A DNA stretch of 64,000 nt from Streptomyces flavofungini (GTDB lineage: Bacteria; Actinomycetota; Actinomycetes; Streptomycetales; Streptomycetaceae): contig NZ_CP128846.1 in the NCBI RefSeq assembly GCF_030388665.1, positions 124,001 to 188,000 of the forward strand, written 5' to 3'. A program made the position numbers and the translations under genes. Below, in pieces: positions 23,773 through 32,434 of the stretch. The notes below the pieces were generated by a model that worked only from the letters and a program-made list of their open reading frames with translations, made no database searches and was not told the DNA's origin. Position 1 is the stretch's first letter, and every line of letters starts with the position of its first letter.

Positions 23773-26334
23773 ATGCTCGCTCAGGGCCACCTCGTCGCCG
23801 ACGACTGCTTCGTGGACGCGCTCGACCGCATCGACGACACCGGGCAGCGCTTCGCGCGCGCCGACGGCCCGACGCCCTCGGGATGGGTGCGCACCGAGCG
23901 CGGCGGCTGGGTCGTCCTGCACCCCGACGGGGCCCCGCTGCCCCACCAGGGCTGGAAGATCCATGCCTCGGCCACCGCGGACCGCGCCGAGCACGTCGTC
24001 GACACCGTCTGGGACTACTGCACCGGACGCTCCGTCAGCTTCAAGTTCCTGCGCAGCTCCGTGCTCTTGCACCACATGAACAGCAAGCAGGCACCCCGCT
24101 CGGCCAGCGGCAAGCTCGTCACCCTCTACCCGGCCGACGAGCGGGAACTGGAACGCACGCTGACCGGGCTCACCGCACTGCTCGACGGCGTCGAGGGCGC
24201 CTACGTCCTGAGCGACCTGCGCTGGCAGGACGGCCCGCTGTACGTGCGCTACGGCGGGTTCCGACTGGCGTACTGCTTCGCGCCCGACGGCGAGTACGTC
24301 CCCGCGGTGGAGGGGCCCGACGGCGCCCTGCTGCCCGATGTGCGGGGCACGTCGTTCCGGGTGCCGCCGTGGGTGGAGCCGCCCGGCTTCCTCGCGGCGC
24401 GCATCGAGGCGTCCCGGGCGGCCGCGCCGGGCGACTTCCCGTACCGGGTGGAGAAGGCGCTGCACTTCTCCAACGGCGGCGGGGTCTACCGCGCCGTGGA
24501 GAAGAGCACCGGCCGCCGCGTGGTGCTCCGTGAGGCGCGACCGCACGCCGGTCTCGACGACCGGGGCGCGGACGCGGTGGCGCGGCTCGCGCACGAGGAG
24601 GAGATGCTGGAGCGCCTCGCCGGACTCGGCTGCGTCCCCGCGCTGTACGGTCACGTCCGGCACTGGGAGCACCACTTCCTGGTCGAGGAACTGATCGAGG
24701 GCGAAACGCTGCAGGAGGCGGTCGGCCGCCGGCACCCGCTGTTCCGGGACGGCGCCGAGGAGGCGGACCTCGCCGCGTACACCCTCTGGGCCCTGGGCGT
24801 CATCGACCGCGTCGAGGAGGCAGTGGCCGCGCTGCACGCGCGGGGCGTCGTCTTCGGGGACCTGCAGCCCGGCAACATCATGGTCCGCCCGGACGACAGC
24901 GTGTGCCTGGTCGACTTCGAGACGGCCTTCGAGGAGGCCGACGACCACCGGCCCGCTCTCGGCACGCCCGGTTTCACCGCCCGCTGGGCGCGATCGGGAC
25001 GCTCGGTGGACACGTACGGACTCGCGGCGGTGAGCCTCGCCCTGTTCTGCCCGCTGACGCCGCTGCTGCGCTTCGACCGGGACAAGTACGCCCAGTTGAC
25101 GGACTGGACGCGGGGGCGCTTCCCGGTGCGGCCCGAGTTCACGACGCGGCTGCGCGAGCGGCTGGCCCCGCCCGCGCACTGGCCGCGGGCCGACGACGAC
25201 ATCCCGCCCGACGCCTCGGCCTGGCCGCAGGAGCCCGGCGCCGACGGCCGCGCCGCCCTCGACTCGCTGGCCGACGCGATCCGGCTCAGCGCGACACCGG
25301 AGCGCGAGGACCGCCTCTTCCCGGGCGACGTACGGCAGTTCGACAACCAGGGCGCGTCCCTCGCGTTCGGCGCCGCGGGCGTCCTGCACGCGCTGCTCGT
25401 GTCCGGGTACGGCGACGACCCCGCCTTCGCGGGGTACGTCGACTGGCTGGCGCGGGCGGCCGAGCGCACCCGCTGGCCGCGCCCCGGGCTCTACGACGGG
25501 CTCGCGGGCGTCGCCTACGTCCTGGACGAGCTGGGCCGCGCCGAGCAGGCGCGCGCGGCCCTCGACCGCGTCGACGGCATCGGGCTCGACCGGTGCGGCG
25601 CGGGCCTGTTCGGCGGTCTCGCGGGCATCGGCCTCGCGCGGCTGCACTTCGGTGACGTGGACGGGGCTCGGGCACTGGGGGAGCGCCTCGCCCGGATCGT
25701 CACCGGCGGGGGGCGGCTGCCGGGCCCGGCGGACGCCGTGGGGCTCACCCACGGCTGGTCGGGCCCGGCCCTGCTCTTCGTCCACCTGCACGCGGCCACG
25801 GACGACGACCGGTGGCTGCGCCTCGCGGAGACGGCGCTGGCCCGCGACCTCGGCCGCTGCGGGGCGCCGCGCGAGGGCCGGGTCCACGTCAGGGACGGGC
25901 AGCGGTGGCTGTCGACCCTCGACCGCGGCAGCGCCGGGATCGGCCTCGTCCTCGACGCGTACGTCCGGCACACCGACGACCCCTACTTCGCACGCGTACG
26001 CGACCGCATCCGCGACGGCCTGGGCACGGAACTCCTGCTCTCCCCCGGCCTCCTGGACGGTCAGGCGGGGCTCCTGCACGCCACCGCCCACCTCGCCGGC
26101 CCAGGCCCCGCACTGGCTCCGCACCTGCGCGGCCTGGGCCTCCACTGCGTGCGCTTCCGGGGGCGGCGGGCCTTCGCGCTCGACGGTCTGCTCCGCCTCT
26201 CGATGGACCTGGCCACCGGTACGGCCGGAGTGCTGCTCGCCGTGCACACCGCGCTGCGGGGCGGCCCGGCGAACCCGCGGCACGCGGCGCTGCCGTTCCT
26301 GGAGGCGCGGACACCCGCCGGGGTGCCGCGGTGA
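23773..26334 (+). CDS. class III lanthipeptide synthetase B (LanKC)
   Basis: The 853-residue trifunctional synthetase should phosphorylate, eliminate and cyclise Ser/Thr and Cys of the precursors. The lyase domain has Lys62-x-His64 (WKIH), Lys91 (SFKF), the motif MNSKQAPRSASGK (Lys105, Arg109, Lys114) and YVRYGG. The kinase has a Gly loop NGGGVYRAVE, catalytic GDLQPGN (Asp363, Asn368) and DFE Asp381. The usual VLK lysine is Arg253 in VVLREARPHAG, worth checking. The cyclase (about 530-850) keeps the double-helix repeats without zinc ligands. AAAGGGAG precedes ATG 23773. Its TGA overlaps the MFS start by 4 bp. Confidence 0.9.
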   Translation: MLAQGHLVADDCFVDALDRIDDTGQRFARADGPTPSGWVRTERGGWVVLHPDGAPLPHQGWKIHASATADRAEHVVDTVWDYCTGRSVSFKFLRSSVLLHHMNSKQAPRSASGKLVTLYPADERELERTLTGLTALLDGVEGAYVLSDLRWQDGPLYVRYGGFRLAYCFAPDGEYVPAVEGPDGALLPDVRGTSFRVPPWVEPPGFLAARIEASRAAAPGDFPYRVEKALHFSNGGGVYRAVEKSTGRRVVLREARPHAGLDDRGADAVARLAHEEEMLERLAGLGCVPALYGHVRHWEHHFLVEELIEGETLQEAVGRRHPLFRDGAEEADLAAYTLWALGVIDRVEEAVAALHARGVVFGDLQPGNIMVRPDDSVCLVDFETAFEEADDHRPALGTPGFTARWARSGRSVDTYGLAAVSLALFCPLTPLLRFDRDKYAQLTDWTRGRFPVRPEFTTRLRERLAPPAHWPRADDDIPPDASAWPQEPGADGRAALDSLADAIRLSATPEREDRLFPGDVRQFDNQGASLAFGAAGVLHALLVSGYGDDPAFAGYVDWLARAAERTRWPRPGLYDGLAGVAYVLDELGRAEQARAALDRVDGIGLDRCGAGLFGGLAGIGLARLHFGDVDGARALGERLARIVTGGGRLPGPADAVGLTHGWSGPALLFVHLHAATDDDRWLRLAETALARDLGRCGAPREGRVHVRDGQRWLSTLDRGSAGIGLVLDAYVRHTDDPYFARVRDRIRDGLGTELLLSPGLLDGQAGLLHATAHLAGPGPALAPHLRGLGLHCVRFRGRRAFALDGLLRLSMDLATGTAGVLLAVHTALRGGPANPRHAALPFLEARTPAGVPR

Positions 26335-27758
26335 GACACGGGGGCACCTCCGTGCGCCGCACGGCCCGCGCGCCCGACAGTCTCCGCCACAACCGGGACT
26401 TCCAACTCCTCTGCGTCGGCCAGGGCTTGTCCCTGCTCGGCTCCGGCGCGTCCGCCATCGCGCTGCCGCTGCTCGTGCTCAGCGCCACCGGATCGCCGTT
26501 GCAGGTCGGCCTGGTGGAGGCGGTGTGGACGGGCTCCCTCGCGCTCGCGTGCCTGCCGGCGGGGCCGATCGCCGACCGGTTCGACCGCCGCACGGTGCTG
26601 CTGATGTGCGAGGCGGGCCGGGCGGTGGCGAGCGCGGTCCTCGCGGCGACGGTCCTCGCCGGGTCGGCGTCGCTTCCGGTACTGCTCGCCGCGGGGGCGG
26701 TCCTCGGATTCCTCACCGCGCCGTTCAACGCGGCGGTGCTTCCGCTGGTCCGCGAGGTGGTGCCCGAGTCCAGGCTGCCCACGGCCCTCGCCGTCAACCA
26801 GGTGCGCGGACAGGCGGCCTACCTGCTGGGTCCGGTGGTCGGCGGCGCCCTGTTCGGCGTGGGGGCGAGCTGGCCGTTCTGGCTGGACTGCGCCTCGTAC
26901 ACGGTCTCGGTGTGCTGCGTCCTCGCACTCCGGGTGCGGCCGGGCGCCCCGCCGGGGGCACGCGAGGGCTGGTGGCCGTCGTTCACCACGGGGCTGCGCT
27001 TCCTGTGGCGCCAACGCCTGCTGCGGCGCCTGACGTTGGTGGCATCGGCGCAGAACTTCGTCTTCGACGGGGTGTATCTGGCGATCGTGGTGACCATCGC
27101 CCGGCAGGGCGTGTCGGGGCTGTCCGTCGGGACGGTCACGGCGACCTCCGCGGTCGGGGCGATGGCCGGCGTGCTGCTCGCGCCGCTCGCGGGCAGGCGG
27201 CTGCGACCGGCCGCGCTCCTTCTCGCCACCGGCGTCGTGTGCGCGGTCCTGGTCGGCGCGATGGCCCTGACGTCGACGGCGGCGGCGCTCGCCGCGCTGC
27301 TCGCGGGGTGCGCCCTCGCGGTGGCCGTCTCGGGTTCCGTCATGACCCTCGCCCGCCTGCGCCACACTCCGGACCACCTCCAGGGTCGTACGAACAGCAC
27401 GATCGGGCTGCTGTTCATGGCGACGCCTCCGCTGGGCGCGACGCTCGCCGGAGCGATGCTGGAGGGCATCCCGACGCCCGCGGTGTTCCTGGTCTTCGGC
27501 GGGCTGCTCGCGGTGCTTGCCGCGGTGTCGCCGCGCGAGGGGACGTTCCGGACGCCGGGCGAAGGGACATCCCGACCGCCGGGCGAGGACACGCTCAAGT
27601 CACCGGGCGGCGAGGAGGGCGCGCCGGAGCACGCGGAGGGCCCTGCCCGACCGCGGGCGGCCGCCGGCGCCCCGCCGCGAGCGGAGCCACCACCGCCCCC
27701 AGCTGCGACTTCGCAGATCCCTCTGGTGAACGAGGCCGGCGACACGCGCACGGGATGA
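26331..27758 (+). CDS. MFS transporter, probable lanthipeptide exporter
   Basis: The 475-residue permease of the DHA3/MefA-like type begins NRDFQLLCVGQGLSLLGSGA and has the loop motif GPIADRFDRRTVLL and about 12 helices. GTG 26331 overlaps the synthetase B stop (GTGA), so it is translated with the synthetase and probably exports the modified peptide. The C-terminal tail after the last helix is hydrophilic, with three 8-residue repeats EGTFRTPG, EGTSRPPG and EDTLKSPG (24-bp DNA units from about 27539). No leader peptidase gene is present in the locus. Confidence 0.85.
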   Translation: MRHGGTSVRRTARAPDSLRHNRDFQLLCVGQGLSLLGSGASAIALPLLVLSATGSPLQVGLVEAVWTGSLALACLPAGPIADRFDRRTVLLMCEAGRAVASAVLAATVLAGSASLPVLLAAGAVLGFLTAPFNAAVLPLVREVVPESRLPTALAVNQVRGQAAYLLGPVVGGALFGVGASWPFWLDCASYTVSVCCVLALRVRPGAPPGAREGWWPSFTTGLRFLWRQRLLRRLTLVASAQNFVFDGVYLAIVVTIARQGVSGLSVGTVTATSAVGAMAGVLLAPLAGRRLRPAALLLATGVVCAVLVGAMALTSTAAALAALLAGCALAVAVSGSVMTLARLRHTPDHLQGRTNSTIGLLFMATPPLGATLAGAMLEGIPTPAVFLVFGGLLAVLAAVSPREGTFRTPGEGTSRPPGEDTLKSPGGEEGAPEHAEGPARPRAAAGAPPRAEPPPPPAATSQIPLVNEAGDTRTG

Positions 27759-27880
27759 TCTTCCATTTCCCGAAAGAGCGGGAGAAAGGCCTGGCGCCCG
27801 AGGTGACCCCGCTCCGTCCGCACACCCTGTTCTCCTTCGGCAGGCTCCTGGACGAGCGGGTCCCAGACCTCCCTGGCTGA
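27755..27880 (+). CDS. 41-residue ORF coupled to the MFS gene, function unknown
   Basis: ATG 27755 overlaps the MFS stop as ATGA. The product starts MIFHFPKEREKGLAPEVTPL and ends LLDERVPDLPG. It has no Cys and only one Ser, so it is not another lanthipeptide precursor. The coupling is the only support; it could be chance. Confidence 0.3.
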   Translation: MIFHFPKEREKGLAPEVTPLRPHTLFSFGRLLDERVPDLPG

Positions 27881-28003
27881 GCTTCCTCGGGACGCCGACT
27901 CCCGGCCCGCGCCGCCCTGCGGCCGCTCCCCGGCCCCGTCCTCCTTCACAAGGTGCGGTCACGGCCCTAGGAAGTGCGAGGCCCTGTCGTTACCCTCCGC
28001 CGC

Positions 28004-29083
28004 ATGATTTCCACGGTGGTCTGGGGAACGGGCAATGTGGGACGCGCGGCCATCCGCGCCGTGGACGCCCATCCGGCGCTGGAATTGGCGGCCGTGGTGG
28101 TGCACGACCCCGCCAAGGTCGGCCGCGACGCCGGGGAGCTCGCCGGGCTTCCTCGCGGCCTCGGGGTCGCGGCCAGCGACGACGTGGACGCCGTGCTCGA
28201 CGGCCGGCCGCGGGCCGTGGTGTACGCGGCGTCCGGTGACATCCGCCCGGACGAGGCCATGGCCGACGTCATCAGGGCGATCGGCGTCGGGGCGGTGGTC
28301 GTGACGCCGTCGTTGTACGCGTTCTACGACAAGGCGGGCGCCCCGCCCGAGCTGCGGGCCCCCGTCCTCGCCGCGATCGCGGCCGGGGGCGGCTCGCTGT
28401 TCGTCTCCGGCGTCGACCCGGGCTGGGCCAACGACGTGCTGCCGCTTCTGATCAGCGGGCTCGGCACCACCATGGACGTGATCCGCTGTCAGGAGATCTT
28501 CGACTACTCGACGTACGACCAGGAGGCCTCGGTCCGTGACCTGATCGGGATGGGGCACCCGATGGCGTACGAGCCGCTGATGCTCGCGGATTCGGTGCCG
28601 ACCATGGTGTGGGGCGGGCAGATACGCCTGATGTGCCGTGCCCTCGGCGTCGAACTCGACGAGATCCGCGAGACGGTGGAGCGCCGCCCGCTGGAGGCGA
28701 CGGTGACGACCCGGACCATGGGGCGGTTCGAGGCCGGCACCCAGGGCGCCGTGCGGTTCGAGGTGCAGGGCATCGTCGCCGGTGAACCCCGCGTCGTCAT
28801 CGAGCACGTCACGCGCATCCACCCCTCCTGCGCCCCGGACTGGCCCACTCCCCCGGACGGCGACGGCGCGCACCGGGTCCTGATCGAGGGCCGCCCGCGC
28901 ATCACGGTCACCGTCGAGGCCACCGACGAGGACGAGAACCGCTCCGCGGGCGGCAACGCCACCGCGGTGGGCCGGCTGGTGGGCGCCATCGACTGGCTCG
29001 CGGCGGCGGAGCCCGGCCTCTACGACGCCCTCGACGTCCCGCTGCGGCCCGCGGTGGGCACCCTGGGAAGGAAGCTGCCATGA
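28004..29083 (+). CDS. dihydrodipicolinate reductase-like NAD(P)H-dependent oxidoreductase
   Basis: The 359-residue protein starts MISTVVWGTGNVGRAAIRAV with an N-terminal Rossmann fingerprint GTGNVG, followed by VYAASGDIRPDEAMADVI and a DapB-like C-terminal domain. This matches the actinobacterial group annotated as dihydrodipicolinate reductase-like or NADH-dependent amine dehydrogenase-like proteins rather than true DapB, which is shorter. Its stop overlaps the next start by 4 bp (ATGA), so it forms a two-gene unit with the CMD-family protein. The substrate is unknown. Confidence 0.75.
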   Translation: MISTVVWGTGNVGRAAIRAVDAHPALELAAVVVHDPAKVGRDAGELAGLPRGLGVAASDDVDAVLDGRPRAVVYAASGDIRPDEAMADVIRAIGVGAVVVTPSLYAFYDKAGAPPELRAPVLAAIAAGGGSLFVSGVDPGWANDVLPLLISGLGTTMDVIRCQEIFDYSTYDQEASVRDLIGMGHPMAYEPLMLADSVPTMVWGGQIRLMCRALGVELDEIRETVERRPLEATVTTRTMGRFEAGTQGAVRFEVQGIVAGEPRVVIEHVTRIHPSCAPDWPTPPDGDGAHRVLIEGRPRITVTVEATDEDENRSAGGNATAVGRLVGAIDWLAAAEPGLYDALDVPLRPAVGTLGRKLP

Positions 29084-29559
29084 TCATCGACATTCCCGAA
29101 GGGCAGGAGCCGATCGGGTACGTGTGGGGCGACCTGGTCCCCGGCATCGGCGCGGCCGCCGCGCACTTCTCCCTCGCGGTGTACGAGCACAGCACGCTCG
29201 GGCTGCGCGAGTTCGAGGCGGCGCGGCTGCGGACCGCGCAGATCAACGGGTGTGTCTTCTGCCTCGACTGGCGCACCGAACGCGACGGGAAGAAGGTCGA
29301 GGACGGCTTCGCGGACGCGGTCACGCAGTGGCGCACGACCGACGCCTTCGACGACCGCACCCGGCTCGCCGCCGAGTACGCCGAGCGGTACGCCCTGGAC
29401 CACCACGGTCTCGACGAGGCGTTCTGGGCGCGGATGAAGGCGCACTACAGCCAGGTGGAGATCGTGGAGCTGAGCATGAGCATCGGTTCGTGGCTCGCCT
29501 TCGGCAGGCTCAACCACGTCCTTGGCATCGACAGCGTGTGCGTCCTGCCCACGCGCTGA
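29080..29559 (+). CDS. carboxymuconolactone decarboxylase-family protein
   Basis: The 159-residue helical protein has the AhpD/CMD-like redox motif QINGCVFCLDWRTERDGKKV (CxxC followed by Asp and Arg) and an all-helical remainder. Such proteins act as small peroxidase partners or of unknown role. It is translationally coupled to the preceding reductase, so the two probably act on one substrate. Confidence 0.8.
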   Translation: MIIDIPEGQEPIGYVWGDLVPGIGAAAAHFSLAVYEHSTLGLREFEAARLRTAQINGCVFCLDWRTERDGKKVEDGFADAVTQWRTTDAFDDRTRLAAEYAERYALDHHGLDEAFWARMKAHYSQVEIVELSMSIGSWLAFGRLNHVLGIDSVCVLPTR

Positions 29560-29763
29560 CGCCCCGCACGCACCCGCCTGCGCACTCCCCCGACTCCCTT
29601 GCCCCGTAAGGCTGTTGCCGTTCGGTGACATGAGGGACAGAGCCGTGACATGCGCGGGGGCAACGGGTACGGGGGGCCGCGGGTCGTATGGAACGTAGGT
29701 CGCCGTGGGGCGGTCCTGTCGGCCCGAAGTGCCGGGTCGACGCTCCGACGTGGGGAGATGTCG

Positions 29764-30375
29764 ATGATGAGTGTGCGTGTGAACGTGAAGCTGCTGGCGA
29801 TGGCCGCCGTGGTGGCGGCCTCGGGCGTGGCGGTGGGGACCGCTCCGGCCTCGGCCGCCGACGGTACGCCCCGGTTCCTGTCCCCGTCCGAGCTGCCGCC
29901 GCACGCGTCGTCGGCCTGGCACGCGGGTCCTGTCACCGCCGGCCAGCCGGACCCGCTGCCGATGTGCGGGGGCGAGGTGCTGCCGTCGACGTCCGTGCAC
30001 CGCGCCTACCGCACGGACCTGGACACCGGCGCCCTGCAGGTGACGGTGGTCGAGCGGGACGTGCGGCGCGCCAAGGCCCTGGCCGAGTTGCTGCGCAAGG
30101 ACCTCGCGGGCTGCGCGAAGAAGGTGATGGCGCAGTATCCCGACGTCACGGCGGCGCAGAAGTACTACGGCAAGGTGAACGTCGAGGAGGGCGCGCACGT
30201 CTACGGCGTCCACACCGAGGCGAGTTGGGGTGCGTCCGACATCAACATGTACGCGGTCGGCCGGGACGGCAGGACGGTGACCCTCGTGCACTGGGGGCAG
30301 ATGGGCGACTTCTCCGACGCCCCGGTGTCCGCCTTCAAGACCACGACGGCCACGGCGGTGAAGAAGCTGTACTGA
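29764..30375 (+). CDS. secreted protein of unknown function
   Basis: The 203-residue protein has a Sec signal peptide (MSVRVNVKLLAMAAVVAASG, cleavage after ASA). Two cysteines in the mature part (PMCGGE, LAGCAKK) could form a disulphide. The alternation of strands and helices recalls the PknH-type extracellular sensor fold, but this is weak. ATG 29764 is chosen because GGGGAG lies seven bases ahead; ATG codons at 29758 and 29767 are also in frame. Confidence 0.6.
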   Translation: MMSVRVNVKLLAMAAVVAASGVAVGTAPASAADGTPRFLSPSELPPHASSAWHAGPVTAGQPDPLPMCGGEVLPSTSVHRAYRTDLDTGALQVTVVERDVRRAKALAELLRKDLAGCAKKVMAQYPDVTAAQKYYGKVNVEEGAHVYGVHTEASWGASDINMYAVGRDGRTVTLVHWGQMGDFSDAPVSAFKTTTATAVKKLY

Positions 30376-30393
30376 CGGCGGCACCGCACAGTG

Positions 30394-30427
30394 CCCTGGC
30401 CCGGTCCTCCGCGGGGCCGGGCCAGGG
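30394..30427 (+). terminator. strong hairpin after the secreted-protein gene
   Basis: CCCTGGCCCGGTCC pairs with GGGGCCGGGCCAGGG around a short loop, 19 bp after the stop codon. The stem is long and GC-rich with one G-T pair; there is no T-run, as is common in Streptomyces. Confidence 0.7.
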
Positions 30428-30439
30428 CGTCATGTCCGG

Positions 30440-30670
30440 ATGAGTGATCTCAGAGAGATGCCGGCCGGGCTGGACACCGGGGCGCTGCTGGCCCTGTCCG
30501 ACGGGCACCACGCCCGTACCGTCCGTACCTCGGCGGTCCGTGAGGCCGGTGGTCACGTCGTCAAGGTGTACGCCCTGGAGGCGCCGGGCCGTACGGTCGG
30601 CGTCCAGGAAGAGGCCACCGCGCTGCGGCTCGCCGGTGCCCATCCGGAACTGGGGCGCGCCCGCGGCTCG
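30440..30670 (+). pseudogene. possible 5' fragment of an unrecognised gene
   Basis: ATG 30440 opens a frame MSDLREMPAGLDTGALLALS, then SAVREAGGHVVKVYALEAPG, with natural codon use. Near 30670 it becomes shadow sequence and runs through the next gene in another frame. I do not recognise the family; a truncated gene is likely. Confidence 0.35.
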
Positions 30671-30759
30671 TTGGGGCTCGCGGGAAGAGTTCGGGTCCTT
30701 CTCAACCACTTCGTCGCCTTGTTCGGTCTTGTTACGGAGACGACAGTGAGGAGAACGGG

Positions 30760-31920
30760 ATGGCATTACGCAAGAGGTCCAGGATCGGCGGGGTGGGTCT
30801 CGTGGTGGCCGCGGTGGCCGCCACCGCCTTCACCGCCCCCGCCCACGCGGCGCCGGACCCCGCCGCCGGGGCGTCCGGTCACGGGGCGACGCAGCGTGCG
30901 ATGGACGCGGCCGTGCGGGCGGGCGTCCCCGGTGTCACGGCCCAGGCGCGGGACGGTCGCGGCGTGTGGAAGGCGGCGTCGGGCGTCGGCAACCTCAAGA
31001 CGGGTGAGCCGCGCGGCAAGGACGACAGGTTCCGCGTCGGCAGCATCACCAAGACGTTCATGGCGACCGTGCTCCTCCAGATGGAGGCGGAGGGCAGACT
31101 CAGCCTCGACGACACCGTGGACAAGCACCTGCCCGGGCTGGTGCGCGGCAACGGCAACGACGGCCGCAGGATCAGCGTGCGGCAGCTCCTCAACCACACC
31201 AGCGGCCTGTTCGACTACCTCTCCGACAAGAAGTACAGCGAGACGTACTTGGAGGGCGACGGCTACCTCAAGAACCGCTACGCCACCCTGCCGCCGAGGA
31301 AGCACATCAGGATCGCCCTCTCCCACCGGCCGCTGTTCGAGCCCGGCGCCAAGCACTCGTACTCCAACACCAATTACGTCCTGGCCGGGCTGATCGTCGA
31401 GAAGGTCGGCAAGAGGACGTACGAGGCCGAGGTGCGCCACCGCATCATCGAGCCGCTCGGCCTGAAGGAGACCTCCAACCCGGGCAACAGCATCCATCTC
31501 CCCCGGCCGAGCAGCCGCGGCTACTCCAAGCTCTTCAAGGACCGGCCCGACCGGATCGACGACATCACCGAGATGAACGGCTCCCAGGGCTGGGGCGACG
31601 GCGACATCATCTCCTCCGCGGGCGACCTGACCCGGTTCTACCGCGCGCTGCTGCGCGGGAAGCTCCTTCCGCCGCGCCAGCTCAAGGCGATGAAGACCAC
31701 CGTCAAGACCCCCGAGGGCCCCGACACGGGCTACGGACTCGGCCTGCAGCGGTTCGAGACGAAGTGCGGAGGGACCGTCTGGGGCCACGGCGGAGGCATG
31801 GTGGGCTGGCTCTCCCTGGCCGTCACCACCGAGGACGGCCGCCATCAGCTCGCGTTCAACTACAACGGGGACTGGGAGTCGGACTCCATCCTCCCGATCA
31901 TGAATGCCGAGTACTGTTGA
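30760..31920 (+). CDS. secreted serine hydrolase, class C beta-lactamase / DD-peptidase fold
   Basis: The 386-residue protein has a signal peptide (MALRKRSRIGGVGLVVAAVA, cleavage near AHA) and the penicillin-binding triad motifs: SxxK in VGSITKTFMATVLLQ, Tyr-x-Asn in HSYSNTNYVLAGLI and HGG in VWGHGGGMVGWLSL. This matches Streptomyces DD-carboxypeptidase (R61-like) and esterase relatives. A cell-wall or esterase role is more likely than antibiotic resistance. GAGGAG precedes ATG 30760. Confidence 0.85.
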   Translation: MALRKRSRIGGVGLVVAAVAATAFTAPAHAAPDPAAGASGHGATQRAMDAAVRAGVPGVTAQARDGRGVWKAASGVGNLKTGEPRGKDDRFRVGSITKTFMATVLLQMEAEGRLSLDDTVDKHLPGLVRGNGNDGRRISVRQLLNHTSGLFDYLSDKKYSETYLEGDGYLKNRYATLPPRKHIRIALSHRPLFEPGAKHSYSNTNYVLAGLIVEKVGKRTYEAEVRHRIIEPLGLKETSNPGNSIHLPRPSSRGYSKLFKDRPDRIDDITEMNGSQGWGDGDIISSAGDLTRFYRALLRGKLLPPRQLKAMKTTVKTPEGPDTGYGLGLQRFETKCGGTVWGHGGGMVGWLSLAVTTEDGRHQLAFNYNGDWESDSILPIMNAEYC

Positions 31921-31961
31921 TCATCACATGACCTCACCAGACCTCCGGGGCCCGCACTCTC

Positions 31962-32315
31962 ATGGCGTACGTCTTCATCCTCTGCTGCTTCCTCCTGATG
32001 ACAGGGGTCTCGCTGCTCGCCGCCCGCGTCGGGCGCCGGGGCGAGGTCGGCGACCGCGGGGTGGGCTACGACGTGCCGGAGGAGGTCAAGCGCGACCCCG
32101 AGCTGCGCGCCCGGGCCAACCACCTGGTCGCGCACTGGTGCACCGGCGCGGCGATCCTCAGTGTCGCCCCGCTGGTGCCGCTCGGCAGTGTCCTGCTGTC
32201 CGACGGCGACCGCGCGATCAGCACGACGGGCCTGCTGATCGTCGCGGCTTACGGTCTGGTCGTCGTGGCCGTCGCCGGGTACCCCTTCGAGAGGATCAAG
32301 CACCTGGCGCGCTGA
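31962..32315 (+). CDS. small membrane protein of unknown function
   Basis: The 117-residue protein has three probable membrane helices: MAYVFILCCFLLMTGVSLLA, a segment around GAAILSVAPLVPLGSVLL and TGLLIVAAYGLVVVAVAG. A charged loop with DRGVGYDVPEEVKRDPELRA separates the first two. The layout resembles SdpI-type immunity membrane proteins, but similarity is too low to name it. No strong ribosome-binding site precedes ATG 31962. Confidence 0.55.
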   Translation: MAYVFILCCFLLMTGVSLLAARVGRRGEVGDRGVGYDVPEEVKRDPELRARANHLVAHWCTGAAILSVAPLVPLGSVLLSDGDRAISTTGLLIVAAYGLVVVAVAGYPFERIKHLAR

Positions 32316-32434
32316 GCATCCCGACCGGCCCCCGGCGCCACTGGTGCGCTCTCGCGCCACATCTGTCCCTCCTGCATACAGCCGAGTAGCGTGCCGTCCC
32401 GCCGCTGTTGTCGCGCTGTGGAGGCTGAGGACCA

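Noticed and set aside
30760..31920. Beta-lactamase as an antibiotic resistance gene
   Set aside because: The SxxK, YxN and HGG motifs fit DD-peptidases/esterases of the R61 type; nothing in the context points to resistance.
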